From Thiosocius sp963719025 (GTDB lineage Bacteria; Pseudomonadota; Gammaproteobacteria; Chromatiales; Chromatiaceae): a stretch of 64,000 bases of DNA. The position numbers were made by a program, and so were the translations under genes. The notes beneath the pieces are model-generated. The model did no database searches, had not been told where the DNA came from, and saw nothing but the letters and a program-made list of their open reading frames with translations. The stretch covers positions 4,947 to 68,946 of the forward strand of contig CAVRBK010000037.1 in NCBI GenBank assembly GCA_963719025.1, given 5' to 3'. Positions 43,239 to 52,282 of the stretch are shown piece by piece. Each line of letters starts with the position of its first letter. The stretch's first letter is position 1.

Positions 43239-44237
43239 TCAGATGTTGTAGCGATCGTGCTTGTACTGGCTGAGGTTGTCCGGGCGGGTGAACCATTCGA
43301 TGGTCTCTGCCAGTGCACGGCCAAAGCCATCGCGTCCCGCGTACTCGGGTTGCCACTGCAGCAGTTCGGCAGCGCGACGGTTGTCGGCCCAGAGGCGCTC
43401 CACTTCGCTGTCCTTGGGACGCGTGCGCTGATCATCGCTGACCACATCGATCTCGGCCTGCATATGCTCGGCAATCAAGGCGACCGTGTCGCCGATACTG
43501 ATCTCGAAGTTGCTGCCGAGGTTGATGACCTCGCCGATCGAGGATTGGCACTCTGCGGCGCGGATGAACCCACGCACCGTATCCGTCACGAAGCTGAAAT
43601 CCCGCGTCGGATGCAGCGAGCCCAGCTTGATCCGGCGCTGGCCGGCGGCAATCTGGGTGATGATGGTGGGTATAACGGCACGTGCCGATTGCCTTGGCCC
43701 GAAGGTGTTGAAGGGACGGATTACCGCAACCGGGGTGTCGAACGAGCGATGGAAAGACAGGGCGATCTGGTCGGCGCCAATCTTGGTGGCAGAGTAGGGC
43801 GATTGCCCCTGCAGTGGATGGTCTTCGGTGATGGGGACAAAACGGGCCGTGCCATAGACCTCGCTGGTCGAGGTATGCACGACTTTTTCGATATCCAGAT
43901 CGCGCGCCGCCTGGACCACGTTGAGGGTGCCGCGGATATTGGTGTCCACGTAGGCGTCCGGTGAATGGTACGAGTACGGGATGCCGATCAGCGCGGCGAG
44001 GTGCAGCACCGTATCGCAGCCCTGCATGGCGGTGCGCACGCCATGTGGATCGCGGATGTCACCGGCGAAGATATCCAGCTGTTCGCGGATTTCGGCCGGC
44101 GCGCTGTCCAGCCAGCCCCAGTGGCCGAAGCTGTTGTAATAGACGAACGCACGCACCGTATGGCCGGCGCGTACCAGTGCTTCACACAGATGCGATCCGA
44201 TGAATCCATCTGCGCCGGTGACCAGTATCTTTTGCAT
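43239..44237 (-). CDS. legB: LegB-like NAD-dependent nucleotide-sugar 4,6-dehydratase
   Basis: 332 residues, extended SDR. NAD motif KILVTGADGFIGSHLCEALV, active-site Thr-Ser-Glu and YxxxK (VVHTSTSEVYGTARFVPITE, GQSPYSATKIGADQIALSFH), RPFNTFGPRQSARAVIPTII, TRDFSFVTDTVRGFIRAAE. It matches LegB (GDP- or UDP-GlcNAc 4,6-dehydratase), the first committed step of legionaminic acid synthesis. The aminotransferase (legC) of this pathway is not in the window. Two bases separate it from the maf stop codon. Intact. Confidence 0.86.
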   Translation of the reverse strand: MQKILVTGADGFIGSHLCEALVRAGHTVRAFVYYNSFGHWGWLDSAPAEIREQLDIFAGDIRDPHGVRTAMQGCDTVLHLAALIGIPYSYHSPDAYVDTNIRGTLNVVQAARDLDIEKVVHTSTSEVYGTARFVPITEDHPLQGQSPYSATKIGADQIALSFHRSFDTPVAVIRPFNTFGPRQSARAVIPTIITQIAAGQRRIKLGSLHPTRDFSFVTDTVRGFIRAAECQSSIGEVINLGSNFEISIGDTVALIAEHMQAEIDVVSDDQRTRPKDSEVERLWADNRRAAELLQWQPEYAGRDGFGRALAETIEWFTRPDNLSQYKHDRYNI

Positions 44238-44239
44238 GT

Positions 44240-46748
44240 TCAGGCGGCGGTCTCGATCTGTTCGAGCAGGGATTGCGCTGACTTGTTGTCAGGCTCTTGC
44301 TGCAACACGTAATTGAACGCGGTCCTGGCCGCTTCCTTGGCGTCTATGCTCTGGTAAAGCCTGCCAAGACGCAACATCGTTGTGAGGTCGCCGGGTACCA
44401 GTCCGAGGTAATTGGTATACACGGTGATCGCGGCCTCGGTATTGCCGGTCAGCCGCAGCAGCTCGGCATACTGTGGCAGGTAATTCGGCGCCAGTCCGGA
44501 CAGGGTCTCGAGGATCAGCAGGGCCTGGTCATAGTTTTCGGCCGTCAACGCGAGGTTGATCATGCGGCCCAGCGCATCCTCCAGGCGTGGGTTGGATGCG
44601 TCGTCATCCGTCTGCCCGAGGCCGTCGCGCACCAGGTCGATCAGGCCGGCATAGTGCTGGAAGGCGGCATCGGGTTGCTGATCAAGTTCCGCCAGGTAGC
44701 CGCGTGCCAGCGTCTCCAGCTGGCATGCCTCGTCACCCGACATTTTTTTCAACTGCTCCGCCGTGGCGGCCAGCTCGTCGCGGTTGCGTTCCTTGAAGAG
44801 CACCTGCAGCTTGCTGCGTACCGGGGCAATGCTCGCCTCGTCCCGCACCTTGCGGGCATGCGTGGTATCGCGTTCCTGCATGGCCGTTTCGAAGGCGGTT
44901 TTCAGCGCAGCGAAGCGGGGGATGAATTCGGCAGGGATATGTCGTGCCACATCGGGATGGCGGTACTGCCAGACGATAGCGCGCCCTGGCGTCGCGTCGT
45001 TGTGCCATTGTGTCAGCAGGCAATCGAAATCGGGTGTCTCCGACTCTTCGTGTAGGGTTGCGGTGAGGCGTGTCTGCGCCTGTTCCACCAGTTGCAGCAG
45101 CAGCCTGGCGTTGTCGCGGTAGGCGTTGTAGTAGGTCTTTCCTGCCCCTTCGATCTCTTCGTCGGTCCATTCGCGGTCCGACGGTGGCATGTACAGGAAG
45201 GCGCGTGAGCTGAAGGTGCGAACGATCTCGCTGACGTCTTTCAACCGCGTGTCGAGCTGGCGTTCGATCTTGTCCATGCGCTTCTTGTACTTGAAGTCGG
45301 CGGTCTTGCCATTGCGGCCAAACAGACCGTCGTTGCATTCGAGGGCATCCTCGGCGAGCTCGATCACCTTGCGCAGGCGACCATTGACCCGCGCCAGTTC
45401 GCGCTGGGTTTCGGCGATGAACCGGCGCCGGCTCTGCGGGGTGTCGGCAGGCAACTGGCCGTGCAGTGCCTCGAAGGGATCGCTGTTGCGCGGCTCGACG
45501 GTGATATCGTCCAGCGGTTGATAGTCGGCGCCCTCTATCACGGCGGCACCCGGCTGCCGGGTTGATGACCTGTACGCCGTGTTGCCGGGCGCTCTGCACC
45601 TGGCCGCTGAAGGCATTGATCGCATTGAAGAAGTCGGGTGAGGTCTCGGCCCTGCGTCCGCCGTTGGTCAGCACCCGCATGTCGGCCTGGCCAAGTCGCG
45701 GGCCGGCGTCGTACTCGTTGCTGCCCTTGGCATGCGAGAAGCCCTCGGCACTGTGACACAGGTCGATCCCGCCGAAGATGACGCGTTGAAAACCCATCGC
45801 ACCGATCAGCGAAAAGGCCGTGTTTGTCACGGTCGGGCCCGCCGCGCTGACGTTGTCCTCGTCGGCCTTGCTCTTCCAGGGGTAGCGATCGTTCAGGTAG
45901 GCGCTGCGTCCCGGCCACTGGGCCAGCAGTTGCGAGTAAACGTGATTGGCATGTACGAACAGGATCCGCCGGTCCAGCAGCAGCATTTCCTTGCTGATAT
46001 CGAAGCTGAGGTCGTTGGGATCGATCGATACGACGATGTGTGGTGTTACCCCGGCGCTGCTGAGGCGCCGCGCGATGCGCGATACGGCGATGATCACCAG
46101 GTCGTTCGCATGTGCCTTGACCCAGGGCAGGATATCGTCAAGCGACGGGCCGCCACCGAGCAGCACGGCCGTCTGGCCATCGAAGGTGCCGCTCAGCGCG
46201 CTCGCCGGTACCTGCTCCTCGAGCAGATTGTGCAACTGGCAGCGGATGAAGGAAGGATTGCTCAGCTGCGAGTTGTAGACCCACAGGATGGAGTCGAGTT
46301 GTTGCCGGATCGCGGCCACCAGGTGGCGGTAGGCACTGAAATAGGCGTCGACGGCACCCACCGATTCGAGCAGCGTGACCATGCCGATCGCGGCGTAGTC
46401 GGAGAAACGAACCGCCTTGAGTGAATCCGACAGTGCCTTCTCACCGATGATCAGGATGTTGTCATCGAGCTCGTCGTCGGCCAGTTCCTGGCGAACCAGC
46501 GGCAACAGCGTATCGAGTTCTATGAACAGAAAGCGGCTGCCCTCGGGCACGCCGATTTGCTGCAGGTGTCTCACCAATACACCGGAATCGGTGCCTATCA
46601 CGATCGAGACGGTATCTTTTGCCGCGAGTTTTTCGCCGAAATGCTGGCGGAATACCGCGGGTGCGCCGAGCCGGTTGAAGGCGCTGCGGTTCACCTCATA
46701 GAGATACCGGTCGCCGAAGCCGTTAACGTAAAACTGGAGTTGGTCCAT
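44240..46748 (-). CDS. Maf-type flagellin glycosyltransferase (motility-associated factor; one frameshift)
   Basis: Starts at ATG 46748 (MDQLQFYVNGFGDRYLYEVN). The N-terminal half has the Maf/DUF115 (MptE-like) core: GQTAVLLGGGPSLDDILPWV, VSRIARRLSSAGVTPHIVVS, AGPTVTNTAFSLIGAMGFQR, VIFGGIDLCHSAEGFSHAKG. One frame change near 45555 (after VQVINPA) leads to GAAVIEGADYQPLDDITVEP and a long helical C-terminus ending in TPR-like repeats (YAELLRLTGNTEAAITVYTN, MLRLGRLYQSIDAKEAARTA). About 835 residues. Maf enzymes transfer pseudaminic or legionaminic acid onto flagellin. It lies directly downstream of a flagellin gene. Confidence 0.86.
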
Positions 46749-46845
46749 GTTGCTACAGCCGGTTTCGATGCCCCGACCAGGGGGGCGCAGCCCTCCTGGT
46801 CGATAGCTGAAAGCGCATCTCGCTGTTGAAGAAATTGCCCCTAGT

Positions 46846-47709
46846 CTAGCCGAGCAACTGCAGAACGTTCTGCGGCAACTGGTTGGCCTGGGCCAACATC
46901 GCGGTGCCGGCCTGCTGCAGGATCTGGGTGCGCGTGAGGTTGGCGGTCTCGCGGGCAAAGTCTGCGTCACGGATACGACTGCGCGCTGCACTCTGGTTCT
47001 CGATCACGTTCGCGTTGTTGCGCAGCGTGGCCTCGATGCGGTTCTGCTTGGCGCCGAAATCGGCGCGTTTCTGGGTGATATTGTCGATGGCGGCATCCAG
47101 CTTGCTGAGCATGAACAGCGCCTTGCTGGTGGCCGAAATCTGGCGCGATGCGGTACCGGTGCCGGCGATGATGAAGGAGATGCCCCCGCCGGCGTAGGTG
47201 CGGCTGCCCATATCAAAGGTGGAAACCTTGATCTGGTATGAACCGCTGGTGCCGGCCTTGAAGCCGATCTGCAGGTTGATCGAATCTGTCTTGCCGAGCA
47301 GGTTGACGCCGTTGAACTCGGCCGAGTTGAAGATGCGATCGATCTCCTCGCGTAGTTGCAGGTACTCGTCGTTAAGCGAACGTTTGTCCGCCACGCTGAC
47401 GGTGCCGTTGGCCGACTGTACGGCCAGTTCGCGCATCCGTTGCAGCATGTTGCCGACTTCTTCGAGCCCGCCCTCGGCGGTCTGCATCAGTGAGATGCCG
47501 TCCAGGCCGTTGCGGTTGGCCTGCTCGAGGCCGCGGATCTGCGCGCCGAGTCGTTCCGAGATGGCCAGGCCGGCGGCATCGTCTTTCGCCCGGTTGATAC
47601 GCAGGCCAGAGGACAGGCGCTCGAGTGATGTCTGCATGCTGTTCTGCGACATGTTGAGTGCGCGCTGACTGTTCAGCGACATCATGTTGGTATTGATTAC
47701 TTGTGGCAT
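46846..47709 (-). CDS. fliC: Flagellin (leftward copy 1)
   Basis: 287 residues, intact. The N-terminal D0/D1 is MPQVINTNMMSLNSQRALNM, SLERLSSGLRINRAKDDAAG, LAISERLGAQIRGLEQANRN. The variable centre is short (TYAGGGISFIIAGTGTA). The C-terminus is FGAKQNRIEATLRNNANVIE, DFARETANLTRTQILQQAGT, MLAQANQLPQNVLQLLG. Both flagellins on this strand start MPQVINTN, unlike the rightward three (MAQVINTN). It has its own sigma54-type promoter at 47792-47807 and precedes maf. Confidence 0.95.
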   Translation of the reverse strand: MPQVINTNMMSLNSQRALNMSQNSMQTSLERLSSGLRINRAKDDAAGLAISERLGAQIRGLEQANRNGLDGISLMQTAEGGLEEVGNMLQRMRELAVQSANGTVSVADKRSLNDEYLQLREEIDRIFNSAEFNGVNLLGKTDSINLQIGFKAGTSGSYQIKVSTFDMGSRTYAGGGISFIIAGTGTASRQISATSKALFMLSKLDAAIDNITQKRADFGAKQNRIEATLRNNANVIENQSAARSRIRDADFARETANLTRTQILQQAGTAMLAQANQLPQNVLQLLG

Positions 47710-48112
47710 CTTCTCAGCCTCATGGTCGTTCGGGTTCAGGCAGCGCGCGTGGGTCGCCAGACTCTGCGCGTTTGCATCTCACTCTGGGTACAGCAAGCTT
47801 GATGCCAAGTACGCAAAAAATCCGGGTGGCAGGGTGAAACGGCGCTCAAGCGCGATAAATCGCATCCTGCGCAGCGTGTTTCCGGGTCAGCGGCGGGGTG
47901 GTTGCAGGGCCGGGAGCCTCGACGGTGGCAAGCCTTTGCCGTTACTTTTGGTTGGCCGCCGGTCGTTTCTTGCCTGTCCGCCTGTTCGGCATCGTCGATG
48001 CCGCGACAGCCGCTTTGGTGACCTGCCGGTATTCGGATGCGCCGAAAATGCCCGCGCTACGGTTTACGGGATTGGACCGCCGCCGGTTGGCGGCGGCGGG
48101 ATCGGGTGTCGA
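47710..48112. other. Intergenic between the two leftward flagellins
   Basis: About 400 bp without a gene. The 47.7-47.8 kb part holds the leader and sigma54 promoter of the flagellin to the left. Near 48077-48096 a perfect GC hairpin (CCGCCGCC-GGTT-GGCGGCGG) lies just past the stop of the right-hand flagellin and may act as its terminator, though no T-run follows on the minus strand. Confidence 0.5.
47792..47807 (-). promoter_or_regulatory. Sigma54 promoter of leftward flagellin 1
   Basis: On the minus strand TGGCAT-CAAGC-TTGCT, one base off the TGGCAC-N5-TTGCW consensus, about 80 bp upstream of the start codon. The same element with one base changed precedes the second leftward flagellin. 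Confidence 0.75.
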
Positions 48113-48970
48113 TCAGCCGAGCAGCTGCAGGACGTTCTGCGGTAGCTGGTTGGCCTGGGCCAGCATCGCGGTGCCGGCCTGTTGCAGGATCTGCGTGCGG
48201 GTCAGGTTTGCCGTTTCGCGGGCGAAATCGGCATCTCGAATACGGCTGCGTGCCGCACTCTGGTTTTCGATCACGTTGGCGTTGTTGCGGATCGTTGCCT
48301 CAATCCGGTTTTGCTTGGCGCCAAAGTCGGCACGTTTCTGTGTGATCGAGTCGATCGCCAGATCGAGCATGCCGAGACGGGACTGTGCCTTGGTCACGGT
48401 GCTGATGCCGTTGGCCGCGGTGCCGGAGGTGATGGAGCGCACCCCGCCGCTGGCCAGGGTGCGGGCCGACAGATTGAACGTCGATACATTGATCTGATAC
48501 GAATTGCCGGTTCCGGCCTTGAACCCGATCTGCAGGGTCAGCACATCTTCGGTTGCCAGCAGGTTGACGCCGTTGAACTCGGTCGCGTTGAGGACCCGAT
48601 CGATCTCCTGCTTGAGTTCCTGGTACTCGTCATTCAGCGAGTTCTTGTCGGCGGCGCTGACCGTGCCGTTGGCCGATTGCACGGCGAGTTCGCGCATCCG
48701 CTGCAGCATGTTGCCGACCTCGTCGAGCGCGCCTTCGGCGGTCTGCATCAGCGAGATGCCGTCGAGGCCATTGCGGTTTGCCTGCTCCAGGCCGCGGATC
48801 TGCGCGCCAAGTCGTTCCGAGATGGCAAGTCCGGCGGCGTCGTCCTTGGCGCGGTTGATGCGCAGACCCGATGACAGGCGCTCGAGCGACGTCTGCATGC
48901 TGCTCTGTGACATGTTGAGTGCGCGCTGGCTGTTCAGCGACATCATATTGGTATTGATTACTTGTGGCAT
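48113..48970 (-). CDS. fliC: Flagellin (leftward copy 2)
   Basis: 285 residues, intact. The ends are almost identical to copy 1 (MPQVINTNMMSLNSQRALNM; DFARETANLTRTQILQQAGT). Differences concentrate in the centre (TLQIGFKAGTGNSYQINVST, ASGGVRSITSGTAANGISTV). The leader shares GAACGACCATGAGGC with copy 1 and lacks the hairpin leader of the rightward flagellins. The promoter is at 49054-49069. Confidence 0.95.
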   Translation of the reverse strand: MPQVINTNMMSLNSQRALNMSQSSMQTSLERLSSGLRINRAKDDAAGLAISERLGAQIRGLEQANRNGLDGISLMQTAEGALDEVGNMLQRMRELAVQSANGTVSAADKNSLNDEYQELKQEIDRVLNATEFNGVNLLATEDVLTLQIGFKAGTGNSYQINVSTFNLSARTLASGGVRSITSGTAANGISTVTKAQSRLGMLDLAIDSITQKRADFGAKQNRIEATIRNNANVIENQSAARSRIRDADFARETANLTRTQILQQAGTAMLAQANQLPQNVLQLLG

Positions 48971-49053
48971 TTTCGCGGCCTCATGGTCGTTCCGGTTCGG
49001 GCCGTTGTGCGCGGTGATATTCGACCTCGCGCGGCCGGCTTACCCGGTACAGA

Positions 49054-49069
49054 GCAAACTTGATGCCAA
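49054..49069 (-). promoter_or_regulatory. Sigma54 promoter of leftward flagellin 2
   Basis: Minus strand TGGCAT-CAAGT-TTGCT, with correct GG/GC spacing, 83 bp upstream of the start codon. It differs by one base from the 47792-47807 element. Confidence 0.75.
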
Positions 49070-49125
49070 GCGCGCCGGATATCGCCGATCGGTATGGATT
49101 CCGCGGCTCAGGTAGGGGATGACCA

Positions 49126-49163
49126 AGAAAAAGCCCCGATCGAGGATAGAAATCGATCGGGGC
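49126..49163 (-). terminator. Rho-independent terminator of fliW
   Basis: Minus strand: GCCCCGATCGA, a 9-nt loop, TCGATCGGGGC, then TTTTTCTT. An 11-bp perfect stem plus T-run lies about 100 bp downstream of the fliW stop. Confidence 0.85.
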
Positions 49164-49266
49164 AAGGCGCATTGCGTGCGGAGGATCAGCCGGTAGATCT
49201 CGAGGTGGCAAGGCTTTGCCGCATCGACTTGCAAGGGACCGGCGGGCCCTTGCCTGTGGCAGCGGT

Positions 49267-49686
49267 TTACTCTGCGCGGATGACCACGCTACCGCTCACC
49301 TGGTTCAACTGCTTCTGGATGCCGACCCGTTTGCGCGTGTTCAGCAGTATCGGGCCCATGAAGTTGGCATGGATGCCGGCGTCCTTGTCTCCGCCTTGCG
49401 CCAGGGTGACCAGCACGGCGACGTCGGCCGGGTCGTCCAGTTCAAGTGCGGCAGACTCTTCATCGCTCAGGACACACTCGTAATTCACCTGGTAGGCATC
49501 GGGATTGACCACGGGGAACTGCACCTCCGGGTCTTTGATTGATTGCAGGTAAAACACGCTGGCCGTGCCTTCTTCATGAAAAAGCTTGAATTCATGCAGG
49601 TCTTCGAAGCCGGCGAGGCCTGAGGGGAAACGGATGATCGATGCGGGATCGACCTCTTGGGCGCCAAAGCGGCTATCGATTTCCAT
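49267..49686 (-). CDS. fliW: FliW, flagellar assembly factor (CsrA antagonist)
   Basis: About 140 residues from ATG 49686 (MEIDSRFGAQEVDPASIIRF), preceded by GGAG at the right distance; longer in-frame starts upstream lack this. The FliW pattern continues with PSGLAGFEDLHEFKLFHEEG, FYLQSIKDPEVQFPVVNPDA, ADVAVLVTLAQGGDKDAGIH and ANFMGPILLNTRKRVGIQKQ. In Bacillus and Campylobacter FliW binds flagellin and CsrA to couple flagellin synthesis to export. Here it lies between two groups of flagellins, but no csrA is in the window. Confidence 0.93.
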   Translation of the reverse strand: MEIDSRFGAQEVDPASIIRFPSGLAGFEDLHEFKLFHEEGTASVFYLQSIKDPEVQFPVVNPDAYQVNYECVLSDEESAALELDDPADVAVLVTLAQGGDKDAGIHANFMGPILLNTRKRVGIQKQLNQVSGSVVIRAE

Positions 49687-50286
49687 ATGGGTTTCTCCGT
49701 TCTCGGTCATGGTCTGTGCAGAGGGCATCGGCGGTCTCCTGGATTTCTGAAATTCCTGCAAAACGTCGGTTCTCAACTGCTTAGCGGCGCTGGGCTCGCG
49801 GCAACAAAAAATTGACGCTGAATCTGCTTGAGGAATTGGGATGCAGAAACGATGCCAACGACAGTCGGTCTGTTGTGCCCGACGCCCGGTCTGACGCCCG
49901 GCGAGGGGGGTAAGGGTGATCCGCAAAATAAACGCAAACTGGAGATTCTAGGTATTAAAGATTGCTGATGAACGGCCGCTCAAGGTTGCGAAGGCGGTAA
50001 ATGCAGATTCAACACAGGTCAGCATATCCGCTCGGCAAAAAACGGTTTTTCTGGCAGCTGCAAGCGCCGAGGAATCGCAGGAAGTTGACAGTTCGAGGCC
50101 TCGGCCCGGATTGTCCTGCCGCCCAAAGCGGCAACTTCGGAACCCCGATGCAAGGGTTCCAGTGGCACCAAGGCCACGTCGAGCACATAGCGGCACAACG
50201 CCCGCGACCCTGAACCTGAACCGCCTCACGGATTTGGATCGATGAGTTTCTCAGCGATCCCGGCTTTGCAAGCAGAGCCAACTGGA
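49687..50286. other. Divergent region between fliW and the rightward flagellins
   Basis: About 600 bp with no supported gene. It contains a degenerate copy of the flagellin-leader palindrome at 49993-50031 and must hold the fliW promoter and probably the promoter of the three-flagellin block. I find no good sigma28 or sigma54 element for the rightward genes. Confidence 0.45.
49993..50031. repeat. Degenerate flagellin-leader palindrome, copy A
   Basis: GGCGGTAAATGC (49993-50004) and GCATATCCGC (50022-50031) enclose 17 bases. It has the same arm pattern as copies B to D, but a longer loop, and lies about 340 bp before the first rightward flagellin. Confidence 0.6.
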
Positions 50287-50372
50287 GGCGGTAGATACGA
50301 CACCTCGTATATCCGCCAAAGACTAACTCCTCGATCAAATCGTGCGATTGATCGGAATACGGGAGAAAGAAA
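50287..50372 (+). promoter_or_regulatory. Flagellin leader element B: two hairpins with anti-SD
   Basis: Hairpin 1 at 50287-50317 pairs GGCGG...ATACGA with TCGTAT...CCGCC. Then come AACTCC (50325-50330) and hairpin 2 at 50332-50354 (CGATCAAATCG/CGATTGATCG), then GGGAG (50361-50365) and the ATG at 50373. CTCC can pair with GGAG and close over hairpin 2, hiding the ribosome binding site. Elements C and D have the same layout with a different hairpin 2 sequence. Confidence 0.6.
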
Positions 50373-51221
50373 ATGGCACAGGTAATCAACACAAACGTCA
50401 TGTCACTGAACTCGCAGCGCGTTCTGATGAACTCGCAGTCGAGCATGGCGACCTCGCTGGAACGACTGTCATCGGGTCTGCGCATCAACCGCGCCAAGGA
50501 CGATGCCGCCGGCCTGGCAATCGCGCAGCGCTTCACCTCGCAGATCCGCGGCCTCGAACAGGCCAACCGCAATGCCAACGACGGCATCTCACTGTTGCAG
50601 ACCGCAGAAGGCGCACTCGACGAGGTCGCCAACATGCTGCAGCGCATGCGTGAACTGGGCGTTCAGTCCATGAACGGCACCATGAGTACCTCGGATCGCA
50701 GCTCCCTGAACGACGAGTACCAGGAACTGCGTCTGGAGATCTGCCGGATCTTCAGTTCGACCGAGTTCAACGGGACCAACCTGCTGGGCAAGGGCGATTC
50801 GCTGACCATGCAGGTCGGCTTCAAGGCCGGTGCGAACTACCAGATCAAGGTCTCGACCATCAATATGGCCTCGCAGACCGCGGCCAACGGGGGCATCTCC
50901 TACATCGTCCATTCGACTGGGAACACGATCACGGCAGCCGGTTCTGCATCGACAGCCGTGGGTCTTCTCGACAACGCAATCAACGCTGTCTCTGCAAAGC
51001 GCGCCGATTTCGGTGCGAAGCAGAACCGTCTCGAGGCCACGGTGCGCAATAACGCCAACGTCATCGAGAACCAGAGCGCTGCCCGCAGCCGCGTGATGGA
51101 TACCGACTTTGCAGCGGAGACCGCGAACCTGACCCGCACGCAGATCCTGCAGCAGGCAGGGACCGCGATGCTGGCCCAGGCCAATTCGCTGCCGCAGAAC
51201 GTGCTGTCGCTGCTCCGTTAA
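50373..51221 (+). CDS. fliC: Flagellin (rightward copy 1)
   Basis: 282 residues, intact. MAQVINTNVMSLNSQRVLMN, SLERLSSGLRINRAKDDAAG, LAIAQRFTSQIRGLEQANRN at the N-terminus. The centre is QVGFKAGANYQIKVSTINMA. The C-terminus is FGAKQNRLEATVRNNANVIE, DFAAETANLTRTQILQQAGT, ANSLPQNVLSLLR. It is the only undamaged copy of the three tandem rightward flagellins and can serve as reference for repairing the others. Confidence 0.95.
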   Translation: MAQVINTNVMSLNSQRVLMNSQSSMATSLERLSSGLRINRAKDDAAGLAIAQRFTSQIRGLEQANRNANDGISLLQTAEGALDEVANMLQRMRELGVQSMNGTMSTSDRSSLNDEYQELRLEICRIFSSTEFNGTNLLGKGDSLTMQVGFKAGANYQIKVSTINMASQTAANGGISYIVHSTGNTITAAGSASTAVGLLDNAINAVSAKRADFGAKQNRLEATVRNNANVIENQSAARSRVMDTDFAAETANLTRTQILQQAGTAMLAQANSLPQNVLSLLR

Positions 51222-51244
51222 TCCGGGGCTGACAGCCACCAGGA

Positions 51245-51330
51245 GGCGGTAGATACGACAGCTCGTATATCCGCCAATGTTTAACTCCCCGGTCGGCATG
51301 TGCTGCTGACCGGTCAAAGGGAGAAAGAAA
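51245..51330 (+). promoter_or_regulatory. Flagellin leader element C: two hairpins with anti-SD
   Basis: Hairpin 1 at 51245-51275 (GGCGG...ATACGA/TCGTAT...CCGCC). AACTCC (51284-51288), then hairpin 2 at 51289-51313 (CCGGTCGGCA/TGCTGACCGG, 10-bp stem with one G-U pair), then GGGAG (51319-51323) and ATG 51331. The element lies 24 bp after the stop of the previous flagellin, so it is both intergenic and leader. Confidence 0.62.
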
Positions 51331-52171
51331 ATGGCACAGGTCATCAACACCAACGTCATGTCGCTGAACTCGCAGCGCGTTCTGATGAACTCGCAGTCGA
51401 GCATGGCGACCTCGCTGGAACGACTGTCATCGGGTCTGCGCATCAACCGCGCCAAGGACGATGCCGCCGGCCTGGCCATCGCGCAACGCTTCACCTCGCA
51501 GATCCGCGGCCTCGAACAGGCCAACCGCAACGCCAACGACGGCATCTCGCTGTTGCAGACCGCGGAAGGCGCACTCGACGAAGTCGCCAACATGCTGCAG
51601 CGCATGCGCGAGCTGGGCGTGCAGGCCAGCAACGGCACCGTGAGTACCTCGGACCGGGCATCCCTGAACGACGAGTACCAGGAACTCAAGTCCGAGATCG
51701 CCCGGATCTTCGATTCCACCGAGTTCAACGGCACCAACCTGCTCGGCTCGGCGCAGACCCTGAACTTCCAGGTCGGCTTCAAGGCCGGTGCCAACTACCA
51801 GATCACGGCTACCACGATCAACATGTCAGCCATGAGTATGGCGGCGGCGGTCTGCGTTCGGTGCTCGGTGCAGGGACCATATCGACGGCCGCCCTGGCGC
51901 AGGGCAAGCTCAGCCTGATGGACAAAGGCATCAACGCGGTGTCCGAGAAGCGCGCCGATTTCGGCGCCAAGCAGAACCGTCTCGAGGCCACGGTGCGCAA
52001 CAACGCCAACGTGATCGAGAACCAGAGCGCGGCCCGCAGCCGCGTGATGGATACCGACTTCGCGGCGAGACGGCGAACCTGACCCGCACGCAGATCCTGC
52101 AGCAGGCGGGTACCGCGATGCTGGCCCAGGCCAATTCGCTGCCGCAGAACGTGCTGTCACTGCTCCGTTAA
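51331..52171 (+). CDS. fliC: Flagellin (rightward copy 2; two frameshifts)
   Basis: The N-terminal ~170 residues are in frame and nearly identical to rightward copy 1 (MAQVINTNVMSLNSQRVLMN, then ELGVQASNGTVSTSDRASLN). A frame change near 51840 leads to GGLRSVLGAGTISTAALAQG, KLSLMDKGINAVSEKRADFG. A second near 52065 is one missing A (compare GCGGCGAGACGG here with GCGGCAGAGACGG in copy 3). The normal end ANSLPQNVLSLLR precedes TAA 52169-52171. Confidence 0.88.
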
Positions 52172-52194
52172 ACCGGGGCTGACAGTCATCGAGA

Positions 52195-52282
52195 GGCGGT
52201 AGATACGATCGATCGTATATCCGCCAGAAGATTCAACTCCCCGGTCGGCATGTGCTGCTGACCGGTCAAAGGGAGAAAGAAA
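52195..52282 (+). promoter_or_regulatory. Flagellin leader element D: two hairpins with anti-SD
   Basis: Hairpin 1 at 52195-52225 (ATACGATCGATCGTAT core, fully self-complementary), AACTCC (52235-52240), hairpin 2 at 52241-52265 identical to that of element C, GGGAG (52271-52275), ATG 52283. The loop of hairpin 1 differs from B and C, but its stem is kept. Confidence 0.62.

Noticed and set aside
48077..48096. GC-rich perfect hairpin as a rho-independent terminator
   Set aside because: No T-run follows on the strand of the adjacent flagellin, so it is noted only as a hairpin.
49740..49830. A sigma28-like GCCGCTAA upstream of fliW as its promoter
   Set aside because: No matching -35 element at 11-bp spacing; the nearest TCAATTTT is too far away.
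50589..51794. A 401-codon leftward open frame across two flagellins
   Set aside because: It is the antisense of highly conserved flagellin coding DNA and spans the intergenic leader; no family features.
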